64,000 nucleotides of DNA from the NCBI RefSeq assembly GCF_000495475.1, contig NZ_ASGZ01000060.1, positions 62,001 through 126,000 of the forward strand, given 5' to 3'. Made by a program: the position numbers and the translations under genes. This DNA comes from Candidatus Halobonum tyrrellensis G22 (GTDB lineage: Archaea; Halobacteriota; Halobacteria; Halobacteriales; Haloferacaceae). Shown here piece by piece: positions 25,826-33,604 of this stretch (positions are counted from its first letter, which is position 1; each line of letters starts with the position of its first letter). The notes beneath the pieces are model-generated. The model did not search any database. It worked only from the letters and a program-made list of their open reading frames with translations, and was not told the origin of the DNA.

Positions 25826-27058
25826 ATGTCCCGGAGTCCGTCCCTTCCAGACCGCCCCCGCCTCGAACTCGACCCGGACATGAGCGAGGCCGAACGGCTG
25901 GAAGCCCTTCGCCAGCACTTCGAGCGTATCGTTCAGGTCAACGACGAACTGAACGATCGCCTCGCCGACGCGGAGGGTCGGCGGGAGGACCTCAACGAGG
26001 AGGTGAACGAACTGAAGCGCCGGAACGAGGCGCTCAAGACCTCGTCGCTGTACGTCGCCACCGTCGAGGAGATGAGCGACGACGGCGCGATCATCAAACA
26101 GCACGGCAACAACCAGGAGGTGTTGACCGACGTCTCCCCCCGGCTCAAAGACGAGTTGGAGGCGGGCGACCGCGTCGCGATCAACGACTCGTTTAGCGTC
26201 CAGACGGTGCTCGACAACGAGACGGACGCGCGCGCACAGGCGATGGAGGTCGACGCCTCGCCGGAGGTGACGTACGACGACATCGGCGGCATCGACGACC
26301 AGGTGCGCGAGGTGCGCGAGACGGTCGAGGACCCGCTGATCAACGCCGACCAGTTCGCGGCCGTCGGCGTCGAACCGCCCTCCGGTGTTCTGCTCCACGG
26401 GCCGCCCGGCACCGGGAAGACGATGCTCGCGAAGGCCGTCGCGAACGAGACGGACGCGACGTTCATCAAGATGGCCGGCTCCGAACTCGTCCGGAAGTTC
26501 ATCGGCGAGGGCGCCCGCCTCGTGCGCGACCTGTTCGAACTCGCGGCCGAACGCGAACCCGCGGTCATCTTCATCGACGAGATCGACGCCGTCGCCTCCA
26601 AGCGGACCGACTCGAAGACGTCGGGGGACGCAGAGGTCCAGCGGACGATGATGCAGTTGCTCGCTGAGATGGACGGGTTCGACGAGCGCGGCGAGATCCG
26701 GATCATCGCCGCGACCAACCGCTTCGACATGCTCGACGAGGCGATTCTCCGCCCCGGGCGGTTCGACCGGCTCATCGAGGTGCCCAAGCCCGCCCCCGAG
26801 GGGCGCGAGCGCATCCTCGAAATCCACACGGCCGACATGAACGTGGCCGACGACGTCGACTTCGAGACGCTCGCGCTCGAACTCGACGACTACTCGGGCG
26901 CCGACATCGCGTCGCTCGCGACCGAAGCGGGGATGTTCGCCATCCGCGACGAACGGACGGAGGTCCGGATGGCCGACTTCGAGGCCGCCCGCGAGAAGGT
27001 GGAGAACGAGGGCGAAGGCTCCATCACCAACGACGGGTTCGGCGCCTACCAGTACTGA
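25826..27058 (+). CDS. pan: Proteasome-activating nucleotidase
   Basis: An AAA+ unfoldase that feeds proteins into the 20S proteasome. The 410-residue protein has an N-terminal coiled coil (about residues 22-72), an OB domain (about 75-130), Walker A GPPGTGKT at 192-199, Walker B IFIDEID ending at 254, and the second-region motif AATNRFDMLDEAILRPGRFDR. The last residues are GAYQY. The standard HbYX docking motif has Tyr second from the end, but here the last three are Tyr-Gln-Tyr. It has a short spacer from pepF containing a palindrome. Confidence 0.95.
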   Translation: MSRSPSLPDRPRLELDPDMSEAERLEALRQHFERIVQVNDELNDRLADAEGRREDLNEEVNELKRRNEALKTSSLYVATVEEMSDDGAIIKQHGNNQEVLTDVSPRLKDELEAGDRVAINDSFSVQTVLDNETDARAQAMEVDASPEVTYDDIGGIDDQVREVRETVEDPLINADQFAAVGVEPPSGVLLHGPPGTGKTMLAKAVANETDATFIKMAGSELVRKFIGEGARLVRDLFELAAEREPAVIFIDEIDAVASKRTDSKTSGDAEVQRTMMQLLAEMDGFDERGEIRIIAATNRFDMLDEAILRPGRFDRLIEVPKPAPEGRERILEIHTADMNVADDVDFETLALELDDYSGADIASLATEAGMFAIRDERTEVRMADFEAAREKVENEGEGSITNDGFGAYQY

Positions 27059-27061
27059 ACC

Positions 27062-27173
27062 GGGCGGCGCGCACCCTCCTCTTCGCTTTCTCTCCCTCCA
27101 CTCACTTTCTCTTCTACTCTCTCCGACTCGCTTCCCCTTCTCCCCCTCCGACTCGCTTCCCCTTCTCCTCCCG
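27062..27173 (+). terminator. Pyrimidine-rich tract between convergent genes
   Basis: Between the pan stop and the convergent oxidoreductase stop lies about 100 bases of almost pure C and T on the plus strand, with many TTTC and CTTCTC runs. Archaeal termination uses T-rich nontemplate sequence, so this can end the pan transcript. A 23-base block beginning CTCCGACTCGCTTCC is repeated at 27121-27143 and 27146-27168. Confidence 0.55.
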
Positions 27174-28196
27174 TTACTCCCGCCCGGGCGTGTTCCGGGT
27201 GTGGTCGGTCAGGTCGCGGAGTTCGTCGACGCGGACCTCGCGGTCGAGCGACGCCGAGGCGTACGCCGCGAGCACCACCTCGACCGCCTCGCGGGCGTCC
27301 CGGCCGTCGACGGCGGGGTCGCGGCCCTCCCGCACCGCGTCGACGAACTCGCGGACCTGCCCCTCCAGTCCCGTGCCGTGTGGCGGGTCGACCAGGTCGG
27401 GGTCGACCGTCTCGTCGCCGACGGCGAACCGGCCGGAACTGTACGAGCCCTCGGTCCCGTTCACCTCGACCCGCTCGCGCTCCGCTCCGCGGACGGCGGT
27501 CGTCGCCGTGATGGTGCCGCGACCGCCGTTCTCGAAGCCGACGCGCACGACCGCGAGGTCCTCACACTCCATGTCGTGTGCGAGCGTCTCCGTCGCGGCG
27601 TCGACGCGGTCGATCCCGCCGGTCAGCCACCCGAGGAGGTCGACGAAGTGGACCGCCTGCTGGAGGAGGACGCCGCCGTCCAACTCGCGGGTGCCGTGCC
27701 ACCCGTCGTCGTAGTACGACTGCGGGCGGTGGTACTTGACGGCCGCGTCGGCGCAGACCAGGTCGCCGAACCGCCCCTCGTCGGCCCACCGGCGCGCGGT
27801 CCAGCGTTCGGGCGTGAACCGGCGCTGGAACACCCCGCCCAGGGGGACGCCGTTCGCGTCGGCGGCGTCGACCAGCCGGTCGACCCGGTCGATGTACACG
27901 TCCAGCGGCTTCTCGACGAGGGGGGCCACGCCCGCTTCGACCGCGTCGATACCCACCTCGGCGTGGGTGCCCGAGGGCGTACAGACGCTGACCGCGTCGA
28001 GGTCCTCCGCCGCCAGCATCTCGGCGTGGTCGGTGTAGCCGGTCGCGTCGTACGTCGCGGCGAACGGCCGGACGGACGACTCGCTCGTGGCCGCCCCGGC
28101 GACCACCTCGGCACCCTCGACGCTCGCGACGGCCTCCGCGTGGGTCGAGCCGTAGCCTCCGACGCCGACGACTCCGTACCTGATCGGGTCCGACAT
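27174..28196 (-). CDS. Gfo/Idh/MocA-family NAD(P)-dependent oxidoreductase
   Basis: A 340-residue sugar or polyol dehydrogenase. The nucleotide-binding loop is YGVVGVGGYGSTHAEAV at the N-terminus. The catalytic lysine lies in LVEKPLDVYIDRVD near residue 94, matching the EKP motif, and the second domain has DGGVLLQQAVHFVDLLGWLTGG with the usual His. It starts at ATG 28194-28196. The substrate is unknown and no sugar pathway gene is adjacent. It is divergent from pdaD. Confidence 0.9.
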   Translation of the reverse strand: MSDPIRYGVVGVGGYGSTHAEAVASVEGAEVVAGAATSESSVRPFAATYDATGYTDHAEMLAAEDLDAVSVCTPSGTHAEVGIDAVEAGVAPLVEKPLDVYIDRVDRLVDAADANGVPLGGVFQRRFTPERWTARRWADEGRFGDLVCADAAVKYHRPQSYYDDGWHGTRELDGGVLLQQAVHFVDLLGWLTGGIDRVDAATETLAHDMECEDLAVVRVGFENGGRGTITATTAVRGAERERVEVNGTEGSYSSGRFAVGDETVDPDLVDPPHGTGLEGQVREFVDAVREGRDPAVDGRDAREAVEVVLAAYASASLDREVRVDELRDLTDHTRNTPGRE

Positions 28197-28304
28197 CTCT
28201 CCCGTAGTACGCGGCTCCGGGTCATCACCGTTCGGGTGTCCCTGTCGTCGACCCGCCCGCGTCGCTTCGACACCCACTTGCCCGCCGGCACGCGACGGTC
28301 GGGT

Positions 28305-28787
28305 ATGGAGATACACGTCGCGGCCGGCACTGCCCGCGGCCGGACGGAGCTGGCGGCGTACGACGCCGCGCTCGCGGACGCGAACCTCCACAACTACAAC
28401 CTCGTGACGGTGTCGTCGGTCGTCCCCGCTGGCGCGAGCGTGCGGGTGGTCGACGAGGCGCCGCCGCTCGGCCCGCCCGGCAACCGCCTCACGGTGGTGC
28501 AGGCGCGCGCGGACGCCACCCCCGCCGACGCCCACGAGACCGAACGCGCCGTCGCCGGTCTCGGCTGGGCGACCGGTCCCGGGCCGGGGCTGTTCTACGA
28601 GGCGACCGGCGCCGACGCCGACGTCGTCCGGCGGACGGTCGAGGAGGGGTTGGCGGACGGCCGGGCGCTCCGCGAGTGGGAGTTCACCGACGAGGAGACG
28701 CTCGTCGCCGAGACCGACACCAGCGCGGACGCGTACACGGCGGCGGTCGTGGTGGCGGCGTACGGCGAGAGCGAACCCGTCGCGTGA
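28305..28787 (+). CDS. pdaD: Pyruvoyl-dependent arginine decarboxylase
   Basis: It makes agmatine from arginine, the first step of archaeal polyamine and agmatidine supply. The 160-residue proenzyme cleaves itself between two serines. The site is HNYNLVTVSSVVP, with Ser37-Ser38, and Ser38 becomes the pyruvoyl group. The conserved Glu lies in GPGLFYEATGA. The start at ATG 28305 gives the normal length; the frame is open upstream but unrelated. Confidence 0.92.
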   Translation: MEIHVAAGTARGRTELAAYDAALADANLHNYNLVTVSSVVPAGASVRVVDEAPPLGPPGNRLTVVQARADATPADAHETERAVAGLGWATGPGPGLFYEATGADADVVRRTVEEGLADGRALREWEFTDEETLVAETDTSADAYTAAVVVAAYGESEPVA

Positions 28788-28817
28788 GGCGTGTGAACGC
28801 GCCTCGGACGCCGACGC

Positions 28818-28824
28818 TTTTATA
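28818..28824 (+). promoter_or_regulatory. TATA box for the DUF5811 gene
   Basis: TTTTATA lies about 31 bases before the ATG at 28855, giving a leader of only a few bases. Confidence 0.6.
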
Positions 28825-28854
28825 CCGGGATACCCCCTACCTCGGTTCGACCTG

Positions 28855-29235
28855 ATGAACGGCAACAACCCCTATGCGGGGTCGCCCGGCGTCGTCGAGG
28901 CGGGCCAGCCCGAGAAAGTCGACCTCTCGACCGACCAGAAGGACGCCCTCCGGCAGGCGGTCGCGGGGATCGTCTCGCGTACGCAGTCGTACCTCCCCGA
29001 CAGCTACGCCGTCGGCTCCGAACTCTCGTACGGCGCCAACGGGGCGCAGGCGACCGTCGCCGTCCAACCGCCCGTCGGTCGCGCGGTCAGCGCGGGGTTC
29101 GCGCCGGATCTCGAGGAGATAGAGACCGGACTCGACGAGACCGACCGCGACGAGGTGGCGCAGGGACTCGCCGCCAGCGCCGCCGCGCAGGTGATGAACG
29201 CGGTCGGCGACGACATCGAACCCACCGCGCGGTAG
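28855..29235 (+). CDS. DUF5811 family protein
   Basis: A 126-residue haloarchaeal protein of unknown function. It has the family pattern MNGNNPYAGSPGVVEAG at the start, QAVAGIVSRTQSYLPDSYAV in the middle and ATVAVQPPVGRAVSAGF, ending in PTAR. It is soluble and acidic, with no membrane segment or metal site visible. It has its own TATA box and stands apart from pdaD by 67 bases. Confidence 0.85.
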   Translation: MNGNNPYAGSPGVVEAGQPEKVDLSTDQKDALRQAVAGIVSRTQSYLPDSYAVGSELSYGANGAQATVAVQPPVGRAVSAGFAPDLEEIETGLDETDRDEVAQGLAASAAAQVMNAVGDDIEPTAR

Positions 29236-29280
29236 CTTTCGGCTCCCGACTCCCGGATTCTCGACCCGCAGTTCGACCCC

Positions 29281-29465
29281 TCAGCCGTCGGTCCCGACGG
29301 GCGTCCGGTAGAACGGCCCGTCCCCACCGCCAGCGCGGAGACGACTCCGCCGGCGGCCACGATTCGCGTCGGCGGCGCGGACGAGAGCCACGCCCGCCCC
29401 GCGGCCGTCGCCAGCGGTACGAACGGGAGCAAGAGGTCGTACCACGACGGCTCGGGTTCGGACAC
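29281..29465 (-). pseudogene. Frameshifted paralogue of the downstream small membrane protein
   Basis: Reading from a GTG at 29463-29465, the first ~46 codons encode SEPEPSWYDLLLPFVPLATA and a hydrophobic stretch ending VVSALAVG. A one-base shift in the GGGG run near 29325 then moves to a frame that reads GDGPFYRTPVGTDG and stops at 29281. The neighbouring gene (29560-29850) has the same layout: SAYDLVLALVPA, a hydrophobic stretch, VVGYGLFYRAPV. One added base would restore a 61-residue protein. Either the gene is broken or the sequence has an error in the G-run. Confidence 0.6.
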
Positions 29466-29559
29466 GAGCGGGGTCCGTCACGACGGCCCGCCGGCACTCG
29501 GTTACCCCCGCCCGTCCGGCCGTCAGTCGGCTACTCCGCTGGGCCGGCACGGGGGCGGC

Positions 29560-29850
29560 TCACACGTCCGCCCCGGCCGGGGAGGCGCGCTCCGGGTCGG
29601 ACCGGCGCGCGCGGTCACGCTCGCGTCCGTGTCCGCGCCCGCGCTCTCGGTCGACCGGCGCCCGGTAGAACAGCCCGTAGCCCACCACCAGCGCCGCCGC
29701 CGCGCCGCCGGCGAGTACGCCCGTCGCCGTCGACACCGACAGCAGCCACGCCGCGCCGACACCGCAGGCGAGACACGCCGGCACGAGCGCGAGCACCAGG
29801 TCGTACGCCGATACCGATGGAGTTCGGATAGGGAGAGTACGGTGGTTCAC
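29560..29850 (-). CDS. Small two-helix membrane protein, unknown function
   Basis: A 96-residue protein from a GTG at 29848-29850. SVSAYDLVLALVPACLACG and TGVLAGGAAAALVVGYGLFY are two membrane segments, followed by a highly charged Arg/Glu/Asp tail. Similar short proteins occur in haloarchaea, but I know no function. Its homologue next to it (29281-29465) is frameshifted. The tail is unusually basic for a halophile. Confidence 0.7.
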   Translation of the reverse strand: MNHRTLPIRTPSVSAYDLVLALVPACLACGVGAAWLLSVSTATGVLAGGAAAALVVGYGLFYRAPVDRERGRGHGRERDRARRSDPERASPAGADV

Positions 29851-30000
29851 GAGCAGTCACCTCCGAGTGAGTGTACGGCCGGCTGTCACTTCAGAATTTC
29901 GCTAGTCATCGGCTCACGGGCGTCGAGCAGTTCGCTCGGAGTCCGAGAGACGACGAGAGCGGACGGAGGTGTACACGTCGGCTACCCCTCTCGCCTCCGC

Positions 30001-31821
30001 TCACTTCCCCCAGAACGGTTCGCGCTTCCGCCGGATGTCGAGGTAGGCGTTGAGCGCCTCCAACTCGTCGGCGCGGATCTCCGAGGAGAGTTCCTGTTCG
30101 AGGATCTTGGCGTGTTTCTCGGGCACGTCGATCCACAGTTCGTCGCCCTCCTCGATCCCGCGGCCGACCGTCGGGCCGTCGATGGCGACGGAGACGCGTT
30201 CGCCCGCCTGCGCCTCGTCGACGTCCTCGCCTTGGTTCTGGATGCCCGAGAGGCCCCCCACCCGCTTGGCCCCGCCGTCCTCGAACTTCACCACGTTGCG
30301 GTTGTTCTCGACGGTGCCCGAGACCACCTCGACGCCGACCACCGCGGGGTCGTTCTGGCGGAACGTGTGGTCCTGGAGGATGCGGAAGCGCGCGGGCCGG
30401 TGGATGTTGTCGAGCACCGTCTCCTGTTGGGCGCGTTCGAGTTCGTCGACGTACGCCTCGTACTCGTCGACGAGTTGGTAGATCACGTCGTCGGCGAACA
30501 GGCGGACGTCGCTCGCCTCCAGGTCCTCCTCCGCGGCGGAGAGCACGTCGACGTTGAACCCCAGGATGACGCGGTGGGTCTCCTCGTTGGCCGTCTCGGC
30601 GACGGTGACGTCCCGCGGCGCGACGTCGCCGACCTCCGCGCGGAGGATCGGGATCTCGGCCTCCTCTAAGGCGTTGGCGACGGCTTCGAGGCTGCCGAGC
30701 GTGTCGGCTTTCACGACCACGCCGTCGTCGGCGGTCTGGACCTCGATCCGCGCGAGTTCCTGGCGCACCTCCTCGATCACGCTCGCCTCGTCGTCGCCGC
30801 GGACGACGCGGACGGGCGCGCCCGCCATCGCGCGGTCGAGGTCCGGCGCCGCGATCTTCACGCCGGCGGCGGCCGACAGTTTCTCCACCTTCTCGAACTG
30901 CTTCTCCGTGCGCATCTCCGCGTTCGGCCGGGGGCGCAACAGCGCGCGCACTTCGGTCACGATCGGGTCGTCCTGCCCGCCGACGACGACGGTGTCGCCC
31001 GTCCGGACGGTGCCGTCGTACAGCACCACGTCGAGCGTCGACCCGAAGCCGCGCTCCTCTTTCACTTCGAGGACGGTCCCCCTGCCCGGCCCGGCGATGT
31101 CGACCGCCATCTCGTCTTTCATGTACCGCTGGGAGAGCCCCATCAGCACCGCCAGCAGGTCGGGCACCCCCTCGCCCGTCATCGCCGAGAGGGGGACGAC
31201 GCCGACGTTCTTCTGGAAGTTCTGGACGCGCCAGTAGAAGTCGGCCGAGAAGCCCGCGTCCGACAGTTGGCCGATGAGTTCGTAGAGGTTCTCGTCGAGC
31301 CGCGAGCGCGCGCGCTCGGACTGGGCGTCGTAGCTCTGCTGGATCGGGGCGTCCTCCTGGGGGTTCCACCCCGGGGTGGTGTCGACCTTGTTGGCGGCGA
31401 CGACGAACGGCGTGCCCGTCCGGCGGAGGATGTCGATCGCCTCCTCGGTCTGCGGCTGGAAGCCGTCGTTGACGTCGACGACGAGCACCGCGATGTCCGC
31501 GAGCGCCCCCCCGCGCGACCGGAGCGTCGTAAACGAGTGGTGGCCCGGCGTGTCGATGAACAGCAGGCCCGGCAGGTCGAAGTCCGTCGGGTCGACCAGC
31601 GCGCCCGACATCTCGGAGATGGTCTCCAGCGGCACGGCCGTCGCGCCGATGTGCTGGGTGATCGCGCCCGCCTCGCCCTCCTGGACGGCCGACCCCCGGA
31701 CCCGGTCGAGCAGCGTGGTCTTACCGTGGTCGACGTGACCGAGCACGGCCACGATCGGCGTGCGCAGCGACCCGGCGTCGGCCATCGGCGTTCCGTCGGC
31801 GTCTGTGTTCGTATCTGACAT
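30001..31821 (-). CDS. infB: Translation initiation factor IF-2 (aIF5B)
   Basis: A GTPase that joins the ribosomal subunits at initiation. The 606-residue protein has VLGHVDHGKTTLLDRVRG (G1), DLPGLLFIDTPGHHSF (G3), VAANKVDTTPGW (G4) and PLSAMTGEGVPDLL (G5), then the beta-barrel and domain III/IV regions. The C-terminus KREPFWGK is typical of archaeal members. The length is that of archaeal aIF5B, without the long eukaryotic extension. ATG 31819-31821 is the first start before the G domain. It is divergent from the PRC-barrel gene. Confidence 0.96.
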   Translation of the reverse strand: MSDTNTDADGTPMADAGSLRTPIVAVLGHVDHGKTTLLDRVRGSAVQEGEAGAITQHIGATAVPLETISEMSGALVDPTDFDLPGLLFIDTPGHHSFTTLRSRGGALADIAVLVVDVNDGFQPQTEEAIDILRRTGTPFVVAANKVDTTPGWNPQEDAPIQQSYDAQSERARSRLDENLYELIGQLSDAGFSADFYWRVQNFQKNVGVVPLSAMTGEGVPDLLAVLMGLSQRYMKDEMAVDIAGPGRGTVLEVKEERGFGSTLDVVLYDGTVRTGDTVVVGGQDDPIVTEVRALLRPRPNAEMRTEKQFEKVEKLSAAAGVKIAAPDLDRAMAGAPVRVVRGDDEASVIEEVRQELARIEVQTADDGVVVKADTLGSLEAVANALEEAEIPILRAEVGDVAPRDVTVAETANEETHRVILGFNVDVLSAAEEDLEASDVRLFADDVIYQLVDEYEAYVDELERAQQETVLDNIHRPARFRILQDHTFRQNDPAVVGVEVVSGTVENNRNVVKFEDGGAKRVGGLSGIQNQGEDVDEAQAGERVSVAIDGPTVGRGIEEGDELWIDVPEKHAKILEQELSSEIRADELEALNAYLDIRRKREPFWGK

Positions 31822-32016
31822 GGCGAATATCCCCCGGAGAAGGTCCTTACACACCCGTAGGTCCCGCCGCCGAAGTAAGGGCTTCGACTCGTCGGGGGCG
31901 CGGTCGGTCCCAGGGTCGGCGCGCTCCGCGGGTCGCTCCCGGGTCGCGACCCGACGCTGTCGGCCGGGCGGCCGCCCGTGGTCGCGCCGTTCCCGGCCGC
32001 CGGGCGGCAGCGTGGC

Positions 32017-32025
32017 GTTTATCAT
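32017..32025 (+). promoter_or_regulatory. TATA box for the PRC-barrel gene
   Basis: GTTTATCAT is an AT-rich island 23 bases before the ATG at 32048, fitting a leaderless transcript that probably continues into nob1. Confidence 0.55.
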
Positions 32026-32047
32026 GGTCGCCGAAGTGTGACGAACC

Positions 32048-32296
32048 ATGGCAGACATCCTCGCCGAGAACCTCTCGGGGAAGGCGGTCATGGGGTCCGA
32101 CGGGACCGAACTCGGGATGCTGTACAACATCTCGATGGAGATGAAGACGGGGTCGCTCACCGACCTCCTCGTCACGCCGAACGACGAGATCACCCCCGGC
32201 GGCGTCCCGTTCGATACCGACGAAGCCGGCCGGTTCCACGTCCCGGTCGACCGCGTGCAGGCCGTGAAAGACTACATCGTCGTCCGAACCTCGTAG
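32048..32296 (+). CDS. PRC-barrel domain protein
   Basis: An 82-residue single PRC-barrel domain. ENLSGKAVMGSDGTELGMLY is the first strand pair and TDLLVTPNDEI the next, ending FHVPVDRVQAVKDYIVVRTS. Related stand-alone PRC proteins are widespread in archaea and are thought to take part in RNA or cell-division processes. Here it is 32 bases upstream of nob1 and divergent from infB, which favours a link with ribosome function (inference). Confidence 0.9.
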   Translation: MADILAENLSGKAVMGSDGTELGMLYNISMEMKTGSLTDLLVTPNDEITPGGVPFDTDEAGRFHVPVDRVQAVKDYIVVRTS

Positions 32297-32328
32297 GCGA
32301 CCCTCCACACACACCACACCCAGACCGC

Positions 32329-32787
32329 ATGCAGATCCTCGATTCTTCGGCGTTCATCCACGAGTACCACACCGACGAGCGCACCGCCTCCATTCCGATG
32401 GTCCACGAGGAGTTGGAGGGGGAACACGCCTACCGCTTCGACGCGATGGAGGGGTCGGGAATGCGGATCCACGTCCCCGACGCGGAGACCGTAGAGCGGG
32501 TCCGCCGCGCCGCCGGCGACACCGGCGACGCGGGCACCCTCTCGGAGACCGACGGTCGCCTGATCGCGGCGGCGTTCGAACTCGACGCGACGCTCGTCAC
32601 CGACGACTACGCGATGCAGAACGTCGCGGACAAACTCGGCGTCGCGGTCCACGTCATCGCGCGCGACGGCATCGACGAGACCCGCGAGTGGACGTTCCAG
32701 TGTCAGGGCTGCGGCCGCGAGTTCGACGAGGACCGCGACCGCTGTCCGGTCTGCGGGAGCGACCTCTCGCGGAAGAACCCGGCGTGA
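32329..32787 (+). CDS. nob1: NOB1-type rRNA endonuclease
   Basis: It cuts the 3' end of pre-16S rRNA during small-subunit maturation. The 152-residue protein has a PIN domain (MQILDSSAFIHEY with the first catalytic Asp, LSETDGRLIAAAFEL and LVTDDYAMQNVA). A zinc ribbon follows: FQCQGCGREFDEDRDRCPVCG, four cysteines. The length is normal for archaea. The short spacer from the PRC-barrel gene suggests one transcript. Confidence 0.93.
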   Translation: MQILDSSAFIHEYHTDERTASIPMVHEELEGEHAYRFDAMEGSGMRIHVPDAETVERVRRAAGDTGDAGTLSETDGRLIAAAFELDATLVTDDYAMQNVADKLGVAVHVIARDGIDETREWTFQCQGCGREFDEDRDRCPVCGSDLSRKNPA

Positions 32788-32848
32788 GCCCTCCGCGCGG
32801 CGCGGATCACACCGACGCGACCCGGGCTCGGCGCCGACGGATCCGGGA

Positions 32849-33601
32849 TCAGACTAGGCCGGTCTCGTTCGCGTACCGGAGCGCGTACAGCGTCGCGTTG
32901 TACAGCCCGTGTGCGAGCGCCGGCACCACCAGCGTCCCGCGCGCCTCGTAGAGGAGGCCGAGCACGCAGCCCAACAGGAACGCGACGGCGACGTACGCCC
33001 CCTGTTCGAGAGGGGTGCCGTTGCCGGCCCACGCGTGGATCACGCCGAACAGCGCCGCCGCCACGCCGACGGCCGCGGGAGCGGGCAGCGCCCGCCGGAG
33101 TTCGCCCTGCGCGACCCCGCGGAAGACGAGTTCCTCGCCCGGCCCGACGAACAGCACCGACACCGCCACCATGTACAGGTAGTAGCGCGGCGCACCCTCG
33201 CCGGGCGAGAGCGCCTGGTTCTCGGCGACGCCGATACCCACGGCCGACAGCGCGAACAGCAGGGCGTACTGGCCGACCAGGAGCGCGACGGTGCCCGCGA
33301 GTCCCCACCCAAGGTCGGCCGCGGTCGGCCGACCCAGTCTGAGGACGCCGCGGTCGCCCGCGTACGCCACGAACAGCAGCGCGGCCGCGGCGAACCCGAC
33401 GAACTGCCCGACGGTCCGGACCACGACGAGTTCGGGCGAGTCGGCCACGAGCCCGAGCGCACGCCCGGCCGACGCCGCCGCGGAGACGAACACCGACCCT
33501 GCGACGAGCGCGGCGACGACCGCCAACAGCGCCTGTCCGAGGCGGGTCGCGACCGCTTGGAGGTCGGTGTCGACGCCCCGGTCGACTGACTCGCCGCCCA
33601 T
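32849..33601 (-). CDS. CPBP-family intramembrane metalloprotease
   Basis: A 250-residue multi-pass membrane protein (Abi/CaaX-protease-like). Motif 1 is GPGEELVFRGVAQGEL near residue 155, with the catalytic EE and R. Motif 2 is FGVIHAWAGN, and motif 3 PALAHGLYNATLY supplies a further His. The substrate is unknown; relatives act on prenylated proteins or self-protection peptides. It starts three bases after the pgi stop, so the two are one transcript. Confidence 0.88.
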   Translation of the reverse strand: MGGESVDRGVDTDLQAVATRLGQALLAVVAALVAGSVFVSAAASAGRALGLVADSPELVVVRTVGQFVGFAAAALLFVAYAGDRGVLRLGRPTAADLGWGLAGTVALLVGQYALLFALSAVGIGVAENQALSPGEGAPRYYLYMVAVSVLFVGPGEELVFRGVAQGELRRALPAPAAVGVAAALFGVIHAWAGNGTPLEQGAYVAVAFLLGCVLGLLYEARGTLVVPALAHGLYNATLYALRYANETGLV

Positions 33602-33604
33602 CGG

